From Bacteroidales bacterium (GTDB lineage: Bacteria; Bacteroidota; Bacteroidia; Bacteroidales; F082): DNA of 16,247 bases. The stretch is taken from positions 1 to 16,247 of the forward strand of contig JAOZNY010000048.1 in NCBI GenBank assembly GCA_029933565.1, given 5' to 3'. The position numbers and the translations under genes are program-made. Positions within the stretch are counted from its first letter, which is position 1, and each line of letters starts with the position of its first letter. Below are positions 1-6,846 of the stretch, in pieces. Under the pieces are notes generated by a model, which was given only the letters and a program-made list of their open reading frames with translations, was not told where the DNA came from and ran no database searches.

Positions 1-31
1 TAATTCTTTTTTTCTGATTCCCCTAATTACT

Positions 32-39
32 TATTTTTG
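32..39 (+). promoter_or_regulatory. Possible Bacteroidota -7 element upstream of dut
   Basis: TATTTTTG matches the Bacteroidota sigma-70 type -7 consensus TAnnTTTG exactly and sits 24 bases before the dut ATG. I see no clear TTG-type -33 element about 20 bases upstream. In DNA this AT-rich an 8-base match can easily arise by chance, and the run could instead be transcribed from a promoter outside the window. The assignment is therefore tentative. Confidence 0.28.
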
Positions 40-63
40 CCTTTTTTAAAGAAATAAATTCCC

Positions 64-498
64 ATGATTGTAAGAGTAGTTAACAGTTCGAAACACGAAC
101 TACCAAAATACGAAACCGAAGCCTCGGCAGGAATGGATCTCAGGGCAAATCTTGATGAAGCCATTGTGTTGAAACCTCTGCAAAGAACACTTGTGCCAAC
201 AGGGCTTTTTATCGAACTTCCGGTAGGCTACGAAGCACAAGTAAGACCACGCAGCGGTTTGGCTTTCAAACACGGCATTTCGGTGCTCAACACGCCAGGA
301 ACCATCGATGCAGATTATCGTGGTGAAATTAAAGTAATACTTGTTAACCTATCGGATAAAGATTTTGAAGTTTGTGATGGTGAAAGAGTTGCACAAATGA
401 TTATTTCGGCTCATGTGCAGGCAAAACTTCAGCAAGTAGAGGTTCTTTCAGAAACCAGTAGGGGAGCCGGTGGCTTTGGTCATACGGGTAAAAAATAA
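64..498 (+). CDS. dut: dUTP diphosphatase (dUTPase)
   Basis: This cytoplasmic enzyme hydrolyses dUTP to dUMP and pyrophosphate, keeping uracil out of DNA and supplying dUMP for thymidylate synthesis. The 144-residue protein has the normal length for the homotrimeric family and shows all five family motifs in order: AGMDLRA (residues 22-28), RPRSGLA (61-67), the catalytic-Asp loop GTIDADYRGEI (79-89), RVAQMII (108-114), and the C-terminal phosphate-binding arm RGAGGFGHTG (133-142). The last motif has His where Ser is usual (GFGSTG), a minor variation. The ATG at 64 puts the first beta strand at the very N terminus, as in other bacterial homologues. It is the first gene of a tight plus-strand run; the TPR gene starts 16 bases after its stop. 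Identification is very secure. Confidence 0.97.
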   Translation: MIVRVVNSSKHELPKYETEASAGMDLRANLDEAIVLKPLQRTLVPTGLFIELPVGYEAQVRPRSGLAFKHGISVLNTPGTIDADYRGEIKVILVNLSDKDFEVCDGERVAQMIISAHVQAKLQQVEVLSETSRGAGGFGHTGKK

Positions 499-514
499 TT
501 CTAAACCAAGTTTA

Positions 515-2245
515 ATGCAATTAAAAAATATAATATCGGCAATAGCATTGCTGTTTCTTTTAAGTACAACTTTTGCGGCAAATCCTTTGCCCTTGGGCGA
601 TAAAAAGCCAAAAAAACCTACTGAACAAGAAAAATACCGTCAGGCCGACTTGTTTGCACAATCATTAATCGAAAAAGAAAAAGGTAAGCTTGAAGAGGCA
701 CTCAAACTAATTAATCAATCGTTGAATGTTATTCCAACCGATGCCGCAGCCAACTACGAAAAAGCAAGGCTTCTACTGGCAATGGGAAGAAAAGATGATG
801 CTTTAGAATTTTCTGGAATTGCCATTACCAACAATGCGGAAAATAAATGGTATAAAGTATTATATGCCCGCATTGCCAAAGCCAATGATCAATATGATGA
901 ATATGTTAAGATTTACGAAGAATTAGTAGAAGAACATCCAACAAATCTGGAATTTCTTCAGGAACTGGCTTTTGCTTATTATTTTACAGGTGATTATAAA
1001 AAGTCGATTGATGCCTTTGATGATATTGAAGAAATTATGGGTATTAGTGAAGGAATCTCTACTCAAAAAGCAGATCTCTACGACAGACTTGGAAAGACAG
1101 ATGATGCTGTACAGGAATATGAAAAACTAATTGAATACAACCCAAACCAGCCAAGATATTATGCTCTTTTAGCAGAATACTCAACAAAAATAAAAAACAA
1201 TGAGAAAGCCATTTGGGCATACAACAAAATTGTGGAGTTAAATCCCGATGATCCTTACATCCATATTTCTTTGGCTGATTTTTATAGAAAAGAAGGCAAT
1301 TTGGATAAATCGTTTGAGGAACTGAAACTGGGAATGGCAAACAAAGAACTAGATCTAAGTACAAAAATAAATATTCTAGTAAGTTACTATTCCGGCGAAC
1401 TTAATGCTGAACATAAAAAACAGGCCCTTGAACTTTCTGAAATACTTAAGGCCACCTATCCGGAAGACCCCGTATCAGAAACATTTTATGCGTCAATGCT
1501 TTTTGAAAATGAAGATTATGAGACTGCAAGAGCCTTATTTGTAAAAATACTTGACTCTGATGGCTCCAATTACGCCATTTGGGAGCAACTGTTATTTTGT
1601 GATCTTTATCTGGAAAACTACAAACAGCTTGGTGAAGACTCAGAGAAAACCCTGGAGTATTTTCCCTCCTACCCCCTCCCTTGGTTTTTTGCCGGTGCAG
1701 CATATTTTCAGCAAAAGGAATTTGAAAAAGCCGTAGATAAATTGGTTACAGGAAAAGACTTTGTAGTAAATAATAATGCTTTGCTTGAGCAATTTTATTC
1801 AACACTTGGCGACACCTACAACGAACTTGGAAACTACAAAGCCTCGTATGAGGCCTTCGACAATACCTTACGGTTAAACCCTGAAAATACAGTAGTTTTA
1901 AATAATTATGCATATTATCTGTCGTTACGAAGCGAAAATCTCACCAAGGCAGAAACTATGGCAAAAAAAGCCGTTGAACTTGATCCTTATAACAGTAATA
2001 ACCTCGATACCTACGCTTGGGTTTTATTTCAATTGTCAAAATATGAGGAAGCATTTGAATGGATTAAAAAGGCCTTACAAAATGGGGGAGAAGACAGCGG
2101 AGTAGTAAATGAGCATTATGGTGATATTCTTTTTAAATTGGGTAAAAAAGAAGAGGCATTGAATTACTGGAAAATAGCCAAAACAAAAAAGGACTATTCT
2201 GATATGCTTGATAAAAAAATTAAAGACGTGGTTTTTTATGAATAG
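515..2245 (+). CDS. Secreted tetratricopeptide-repeat protein
   Basis: This is a 576-residue protein made almost entirely of tetratricopeptide-type helical repeats, which usually act as protein-protein interaction scaffolds. I chose the ATG at 515 because it gives a clean signal peptide (MQLKNII, then a hydrophobic core, then STTFA|AN, about 21 residues) and starts 16 bases after the dut stop. The upstream in-frame ATG at 470 would lie inside dut and hide the signal peptide. After a Lys/Pro-rich linker, TPR-like units run from about residue 40 to the C terminus. Several carry the usual signature of small residues plus a terminal Pro (for example the YNPNQPRYYALLAEY and LNPENTVVLNNYAYYL segments). 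No lipobox is seen, so it is probably periplasmic. The 3' end overlaps the DUF4292 gene by 8 bases, which suggests translational coupling. The partner is unknown; the EnvC-like protein and the lipoprotein of the same operon are candidates. Confidence 0.9.
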   Translation: MQLKNIISAIALLFLLSTTFAANPLPLGDKKPKKPTEQEKYRQADLFAQSLIEKEKGKLEEALKLINQSLNVIPTDAAANYEKARLLLAMGRKDDALEFSGIAITNNAENKWYKVLYARIAKANDQYDEYVKIYEELVEEHPTNLEFLQELAFAYYFTGDYKKSIDAFDDIEEIMGISEGISTQKADLYDRLGKTDDAVQEYEKLIEYNPNQPRYYALLAEYSTKIKNNEKAIWAYNKIVELNPDDPYIHISLADFYRKEGNLDKSFEELKLGMANKELDLSTKINILVSYYSGELNAEHKKQALELSEILKATYPEDPVSETFYASMLFENEDYETARALFVKILDSDGSNYAIWEQLLFCDLYLENYKQLGEDSEKTLEYFPSYPLPWFFAGAAYFQQKEFEKAVDKLVTGKDFVVNNNALLEQFYSTLGDTYNELGNYKASYEAFDNTLRLNPENTVVLNNYAYYLSLRSENLTKAETMAKKAVELDPYNSNNLDTYAWVLFQLSKYEEAFEWIKKALQNGGEDSGVVNEHYGDILFKLGKKEEALNYWKIAKTKKDYSDMLDKKIKDVVFYE

Positions 2246-3068
2246 AGGCATAAAAACATCAGTTCAAATTATTTCTGTACTGATTTTGGTTTGGTTTGTT
2301 AGTGGTTGTAAAATAAACCGTGCGGCTTTAAAGAAGCCATTAAAAGAATACGGATTCGACTATTTGTATCAAAAGATGAACGAGAATCTTGTAAATTTCA
2401 ATACATTAAATTCCAGATTTAATATTGATTATGTACAAGGGAAAAGTAAAACTAACCTCAAAGGACAGATGCGCATACAAAGCGATAGCCTAATTTGGCT
2501 CTCCTTCACCCCTGCCCTGGGAATTGAGGCTGCAAGGCTTTTGCTAACCAACGATTCCGTTAAATTTATAAATAGGCTTAACAAAACTTATTTTGCGAGT
2601 AAGTATTCACTTTTGGATAGCCTTTTGAACACAACTATTGAATATTCCATTTTACAATCGATGCTATTGGGTAACGACCTTACCCAATACGATGTTAATA
2701 AATTTAAGGCATCGATTGATGGGGGCCTTTACCGTATTACAATTAGGGAAAGGCAAAAGATTAGGAAGTATATTAGAAAAGGAGAGATAGAAACCAAAGT
2801 TCTGGTACAGAATATCTGGCTTGATCCTGAAACCTTCCGTATAAAGAAAATTGATATAAAAGAACTTGGTGACGACAGTAAAAAACTGATGGTTACTTAC
2901 GATGAATATTTTGAAGTTGATGGTCAGTTCTTTCCAAAAAAAATGAAGATTGAAATAACTGCTGATAGAAATATTGTAATTGATATCGACTTTTTAAAAA
3001 CCAAACTTAACATCATTCAAAATTACCCCTTTAGAATATCTTCTAAATACGATTTATTAATAAATTAG
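2238..3068 (+). CDS. DUF4292 family lipoprotein
   Basis: This 276-residue protein is a predicted lipoprotein. From the ATG at 2238 the N terminus is a signal sequence ending in the lipobox VSGC, with Cys24 as the lipidation site. The longer reading from 2208 would add ten polar residues and spoil the signal, and the chosen ATG overlaps the TPR stop (ATGAATAG), a typical coupling arrangement. The body has the features of DUF4292: an early segment FNTLNSRFNIDYVQG, then LKGQMRIQSDSLIWLSFTPALGIEAARLLLT, then alternating beta strands. As I recall, this family is related to the LolA/LolB lipoprotein-carrier fold, which would suggest binding of a lipid or lipoprotein at the envelope; that is family-level inference, not demonstrated here. 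It is followed after 4 bases by the EnvC-like gene. Confidence 0.85.
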   Translation: MNRGIKTSVQIISVLILVWFVSGCKINRAALKKPLKEYGFDYLYQKMNENLVNFNTLNSRFNIDYVQGKSKTNLKGQMRIQSDSLIWLSFTPALGIEAARLLLTNDSVKFINRLNKTYFASKYSLLDSLLNTTIEYSILQSMLLGNDLTQYDVNKFKASIDGGLYRITIRERQKIRKYIRKGEIETKVLVQNIWLDPETFRIKKIDIKELGDDSKKLMVTYDEYFEVDGQFFPKKMKIEITADRNIVIDIDFLKTKLNIIQNYPFRISSKYDLLIN

Positions 3069-3072
3069 CCGA

Positions 3073-4275
3073 ATGAGTAATTTGTTGGGCAAATATGGTT
3101 TAATCAGTATTTTTATTCTGTTTTTAGGGTTTCAAACAATTGCGCAGCAAAGCAAAAGCGATTTACAAAAAAAACGCAATAAGATTGAAAATGAGATTGC
3201 CTATACCAACAAACTTCTTAGCGAAACAAGAAAAAATAAACAGAATACTTTAGGTGAACTAAAACTGATTAACAGTAAACTTAACAATCGTAACGAACTA
3301 ATTGCCACACTAAAAAATGAAGCCTACATACTCAACAACGAAATTAGCATTACAGAAAACAGCATTAAAAATCTGAATACCGATTTAATACAACTCAAAA
3401 AAGAATATGCAAAAGTTGTATATTTTGCCTATAAATACAAAACATCCTACAATAAACTAATTTATCTTTTTTCGGCTGATGACTTTAATCAGGCGTTTCA
3501 ACGGATGCGATATCTTGACCAGATTGGAGAATTTATCCGCGACGAGGCAATTGCTATTAGAAAAAAGGAAGAAGAGAAACAGTTATACTTAAATGTTCTG
3601 AAAGAACAAAAAGGACAAAAGAAAAGTGTTCTGGATAAGGAAAGCGATCAACTTTATAAACTTGAAGGAGAGAAAGCAGAAAAAGATTTGTTGAAAAACA
3701 AAATGCAGGCACAAGAGAAAGACTTAAGGGCGCAATTGCGAACAAAAGAAAAAGAAGCCCGAAAACTTGAAAAGAAAATAGAGGACATTATTGCCAAGGC
3801 TACAAAGCCAAAAATAAAAAAAGGAGAAAAAACATTTTCTCTAACTCCCGAAGAAAAACAACTTTCAGTATCGTTTGTGGGCAATAAAGGAAAACTTCCA
3901 TGGCCAACCGACAGAGGCGTTATTTCAGAGAGTTTTGGTATTCACAGCCATCCTGTGCTCAAAGGAGTGAAAACTAAAAATAATGGCATTAACATAGCCA
4001 CATCGAGGGGCAGTGATGCAAGAAGTATTTTTGATGGAACAGTTGTAAGCGTTACCACAATAACCAACAACAACAGAGCTGTAATTATACGACATGGAGA
4101 TTATTTTACAGTTTATTCAAACCTCGAAACTATTTATGTTAAAGCGGGTGATAATATAAAAGTAAAGGAAACTTTAGGGCGCATTCATACCAACGGAAAT
4201 GGTAAAACGGAATTGCATTTTGAAGTATGGAAAGGGAAAGGCAAGCAAAACCCGGCTTATTGGTTAAAAAAGTAA
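3073..4275 (+). CDS. EnvC-like murein hydrolase activator (degenerate M23/LytM)
   Basis: This 400-residue secreted protein has a signal peptide (about residues 1-25, ending TIAQ|Q), two long charged coiled-coil stretches (about 27-115 and 155-245) and a C-terminal LytM/M23 domain (about 275-398). The domain order is that of EnvC, which activates N-acetylmuramoyl-L-alanine amidases during cell separation. The catalytic site is degenerate. The usual HxGxD zinc ligands read N303-N-G-I-N307, the usual YxHL histidine is Asn350, and the HxH pair reads E380-L-H382, so only one ligand remains. The fold signatures (SFGIHSHP, the IRHGDYFTVYSNL strand and LHFEVW) are intact. It is therefore predicted to be a non-catalytic regulator rather than an endopeptidase. 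It is the last gene of the dut run and ends 12 bases before the convergent TauE gene. A matching amidase is not in the window. Confidence 0.92.
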   Translation: MSNLLGKYGLISIFILFLGFQTIAQQSKSDLQKKRNKIENEIAYTNKLLSETRKNKQNTLGELKLINSKLNNRNELIATLKNEAYILNNEISITENSIKNLNTDLIQLKKEYAKVVYFAYKYKTSYNKLIYLFSADDFNQAFQRMRYLDQIGEFIRDEAIAIRKKEEEKQLYLNVLKEQKGQKKSVLDKESDQLYKLEGEKAEKDLLKNKMQAQEKDLRAQLRTKEKEARKLEKKIEDIIAKATKPKIKKGEKTFSLTPEEKQLSVSFVGNKGKLPWPTDRGVISESFGIHSHPVLKGVKTKNNGINIATSRGSDARSIFDGTVVSVTTITNNNRAVIIRHGDYFTVYSNLETIYVKAGDNIKVKETLGRIHTNGNGKTELHFEVWKGKGKQNPAYWLKK

Positions 4276-4287
4276 ATGCAATTTATT

Positions 4288-5109
4288 TCACAACAAGCCA
4301 ATAATTTTTTCCAATAAAACTAAAATCACAAAAAACATAAACATCAAATTAATTGTTTTGTCGGAAATTTTTCCACCTAACTTAACTCCTAGCGGTCCAC
4401 CAATAACAACTCCAATAATCAGCGGAATTGTTATTCTGGGAATAATAAAGCCAATAGTATCAATATTATCAGGCTGAAAATGCGGCTGACTGAGAAGATT
4501 TTGAATACTTATTAAAGCCGAACTCATAAATATTACACCCAGTGATATAATTTTTGATTTACGTAAGTTTTGCTTCAAATAAATATTCAATATGGGAATA
4601 ATAACAATTCCTCCTCCAAGACCACTTAGCGCTGAAACCAAACCGGCTGTAAATCCACTAAACAAACCAATATTGAGTTTTATTTTTTTATTTGGCAAAG
4701 AATTCGTTGTGTTATTACTTTTCTTGTTTTTTGAACTTATCTCAAACAAGAGATAAATCATTAACAATATTACGAGAACATTGAAAAACTCAATTGAAAA
4801 CCACGAACTATGCACAACATATTTTGTAATAATTAAAGATATCGCTACTGCCGGAATCCCAATTATAGCTATTTCTGATAAATACTTTTTTATGTCGGTA
4901 AATTGTACTAGCAAAGAAATAACCGAGGCAAAGGCTATTCCAATCAACGAATTGGCCACAACAAAAGGTGTAACCTGATCAGTAGGAATTCCGATTGATG
5001 CAATAATATATGGCAATAGTAAAATATAAAATATTCCGCCACCCAAACCCAAAAGGCCGGCAATCATACCACCAATAACTCCTACAAATATTAGTATTCC
5101 AATTTCCAT
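4288..5109 (-). CDS. TauE/SafE-family membrane permease
   Basis: This 273-residue integral membrane protein belongs to the TauE/SafE (formerly DUF81) permease family, whose characterised members move organosulfur compounds, sulfite or related anions. The internal duplication typical of the family is visible: GGMIAGLLGLGGGIFYILLL near residues 14-33 and AGLVSALSGLGGGIVIIPIL near the middle. Each is followed by further hydrophobic segments, for about eight membrane helices. A polar, Lys/Asn/Ser-rich cytoplasmic loop (SSKNKKSNNTTNSLPNKK) separates the halves. It starts 9 bases after the S8 protease stop, so it may be co-transcribed with that gene, although the two functions have no obvious link. 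Substrate and direction of transport cannot be read from the sequence. The 3' end converges on the EnvC-like gene with 12 bases between them and no visible terminator. Confidence 0.9.
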   Translation of the reverse strand: MEIGILIFVGVIGGMIAGLLGLGGGIFYILLLPYIIASIGIPTDQVTPFVVANSLIGIAFASVISLLVQFTDIKKYLSEIAIIGIPAVAISLIITKYVVHSSWFSIEFFNVLVILLMIYLLFEISSKNKKSNNTTNSLPNKKIKLNIGLFSGFTAGLVSALSGLGGGIVIIPILNIYLKQNLRKSKIISLGVIFMSSALISIQNLLSQPHFQPDNIDTIGFIIPRITIPLIIGVVIGGPLGVKLGGKISDKTINLMFMFFVILVLLEKIIGLL

Positions 5110-5118
5110 TGAAACTCT

Positions 5119-6762
5119 TTAAAAACCAGTTTTAATCAACTTACCAGTTTTTAAACCATTATTGGTTCTTAATTGATAAAAATAAATACCGTTTGAAACT
5201 AATGATGCTTCCCAAACAAATGACCCATTGTTTGATTGTTCGAAATATACTTGTTTACCAAATTGATCAAATATTTTAAGTATTGTTTCTTCTTTTATAT
5301 CAGTTTTAAAACTAATGCTTTCTACAAATGGATTTGGAAACACACTTACATCAATATTCTGATTTATTTCATCAATTCCAACCGCCTGAATATGCAAGTT
5401 GAGTGAATTAAATACATTTAGTCTACCTCCTGATACGGTTTTTCCTTCAAGAGTAAGCAATGGATCAACACCATCTAAAATATGCTGTTTCAATTTGAGA
5501 GCCTCAGCCGAAGGGTTTGCTTTGAAATCCTGAATAAATTTGCCATCATCAATTGAAAAAAGCAAGGCAACCGAGCCAGTAACATGAGGAGCAGCCATTG
5601 AGGTTCCGCTTTTAACACCAACATTGTTATTAATATACAAAGATTTAATCAAAGTTCCCGGAGCACCTAAATCAATTGTGGTTTCACCCCATGCGGCCAT
5701 TGAATACAATGCGTCGTATTTAGTTGTGTTAGTAACCGTAATTAAATATTCTGTTTCAAAAGCACAAGGAATATCACCTACTTCGTCAACATTCCATGCT
5801 CTGTTGGCTGTAGCACCAATGCTTAAAATACCCAATTGACCAAGCGAGTCGTACATGGCTTCCCAAATTGGATAGTTTTCAGGCTGACCATTATCAACAC
5901 CAAATGAACAGTTGTCGGCCACAATAAAAGCACCTTCTTCACCATCTGTTAAATCATAAGTTTCACGAATTACATAAACATAAGAAAGAGCCTTTACCAC
6001 AACCGATTCGATAGTTGAACTACCAATAACGGGTAATACTTTTGCTCCCCAGTTTACTCCGGCAACACCTATTGTGTTATTTCCAATTGCTGCTGCAATT
6101 CCTGTTACATGAATCCCATGATTCCCCTGAATAATATTTCCGCTATTTGTTTTTGCATTCCAACCATCATAATCATCAACATAGCCATTGTTATCGTCAT
6201 CAATATCGTTATCAGGTATTTCTGCCAGGTTCTTCCAAAAATTAACATCATTGCTTCCAAGGTCAGAACCCGAATCGATAATTGCTATAACAATTGTATC
6301 GCCATCAGCAGTTAATCCACCGGTAGTAATCTCCCAGGCATCAGTAGCATCAATATCTGCATCTACTTGACCACCGCCTTGTCCAGTATTCTTAAACGAC
6401 CATTGTTCGTTAAAATAAGGGTCGTTTGGTTCAACTTCATCAATTCCTCTATCACTTACAAAATGGTTGTTTTGTGCATTGGCAATAAGTTTACTATCGC
6501 TTATTGCGGCTAAAGCCGAAGAGTTGCTGGCTCTTGTCAAATCAAATTCAAGTAAATAAATATTGAAGCGAGCCGACACAACTTCCTTCTCAGTGAAGCC
6601 TATAGTTTTATAATCATTTAAAAACTTATCTAAATTAGTGCTTGTCTTTAATTGTACGAGTAGTTCACCCTTTACAAAGCCTTGGTTGTTGCTGGTTTGT
6701 GAAGTACCATCAGAGACCTTTAAAATGGAAAATAGTAGTATTAAAATTGATAATGTTCTCAT
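5119..6762 (-). CDS. S8 (subtilisin-family) serine protease, T9SS-exported
   Basis: This 547-residue protease is predicted to be secreted. It has an N-terminal signal peptide (about residues 1-20) and a propeptide-like region (about 28-105, beginning KGELLVQLKT). The S8 catalytic domain (about 115-455) carries Asp163 in AIIDSGSD, His215 in GNHGIHVTGIAAA and Ser388 in SGTSMAAPHVTG. An Asp/Asn-rich loop (residues 184-199, EIPDNDIDDDNNGYVDD followed by YDGWN) is typical of Bacteroidota subtilases and probably binds calcium. The oxyanion Asn is probably Asn320 in GATAN, where AAGN is more usual. The last 75 residues, starting near VSVFPNP and ending KLIKTGF, form a T9SS type A sorting domain, so the protein should cross the outer membrane by T9SS and be attached or released at the surface. 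It lies downstream of a strong terminator and so probably has its own promoter. Substrate is unknown. Confidence 0.95.
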   Translation of the reverse strand: MRTLSILILLFSILKVSDGTSQTSNNQGFVKGELLVQLKTSTNLDKFLNDYKTIGFTEKEVVSARFNIYLLEFDLTRASNSSALAAISDSKLIANAQNNHFVSDRGIDEVEPNDPYFNEQWSFKNTGQGGGQVDADIDATDAWEITTGGLTADGDTIVIAIIDSGSDLGSNDVNFWKNLAEIPDNDIDDDNNGYVDDYDGWNAKTNSGNIIQGNHGIHVTGIAAAIGNNTIGVAGVNWGAKVLPVIGSSTIESVVVKALSYVYVIRETYDLTDGEEGAFIVADNCSFGVDNGQPENYPIWEAMYDSLGQLGILSIGATANRAWNVDEVGDIPCAFETEYLITVTNTTKYDALYSMAAWGETTIDLGAPGTLIKSLYINNNVGVKSGTSMAAPHVTGSVALLFSIDDGKFIQDFKANPSAEALKLKQHILDGVDPLLTLEGKTVSGGRLNVFNSLNLHIQAVGIDEINQNIDVSVFPNPFVESISFKTDIKEETILKIFDQFGKQVYFEQSNNGSFVWEASLVSNGIYFYQLRTNNGLKTGKLIKTGF

Positions 6763-6784
6763 AATTGAAATATTTAAATGCGAA

Positions 6785-6823
6785 AATAATAAAAAAGCCG
6801 AGCCAGTAAAACCGACTCGACTT
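6785..6823 (-). terminator. Rho-independent terminator of the C25 protease gene
   Basis: Read on the minus strand, AAGTCGAGTCGG (6823-6812) pairs with CTGGCTCGGCTT (6806-6795) as a 12-pair stem with a 5-base loop, TTTTA. The stem includes three G-T wobbles. A U-rich tract, TTTTTTATTATT on the minus strand, follows directly. It starts 24 bases after the C25 protease stop codon. The T-run on the minus side and the wobble placement point to minus-strand function. It should separate transcription of the C25 gene from the S8 gene. Confidence 0.9.
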
Positions 6824-6846
6824 GTACTACTATGAATAAAATCTAT

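Noticed and set aside
2..49. Possible C-terminal tail of an upstream membrane protein (frame 2, hydrophobic residues ending at TAA 47-49).
   Set aside because: Only 15 codons are visible, all of low complexity, with no motif. Flippase-type genes can precede dut in this phylum, but nothing here proves it.
470..514. Upstream ATG at 470 as the start of the TPR protein.
   Set aside because: It overlaps the dut coding region by 29 bases and pushes the signal peptide 15 residues inside the protein; the ATG at 515 gives a normal signal peptide.
2208..2237. Upstream ATG at 2208 as the start of the DUF4292 lipoprotein.
   Set aside because: It adds ten residues before the lipoprotein signal and lengthens the overlap with the TPR gene; the ATG at 2238 gives a standard lipobox distance.
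6109..6370. Plus-strand reading frames rich in Ile, Asn and Ser opposite the S8 gene.
   Set aside because: They are antisense shadows of the Asp/Asn-rich loop of the S8 protease and lack any recognisable domain.
6775..6790. TATTTTCG on the minus strand as a -7 element for the S8 gene.
   Set aside because: It has one mismatch to TAnnTTTG at a conserved position, overlaps the U-tract of the terminator and lacks a -33 element; too weak to call.
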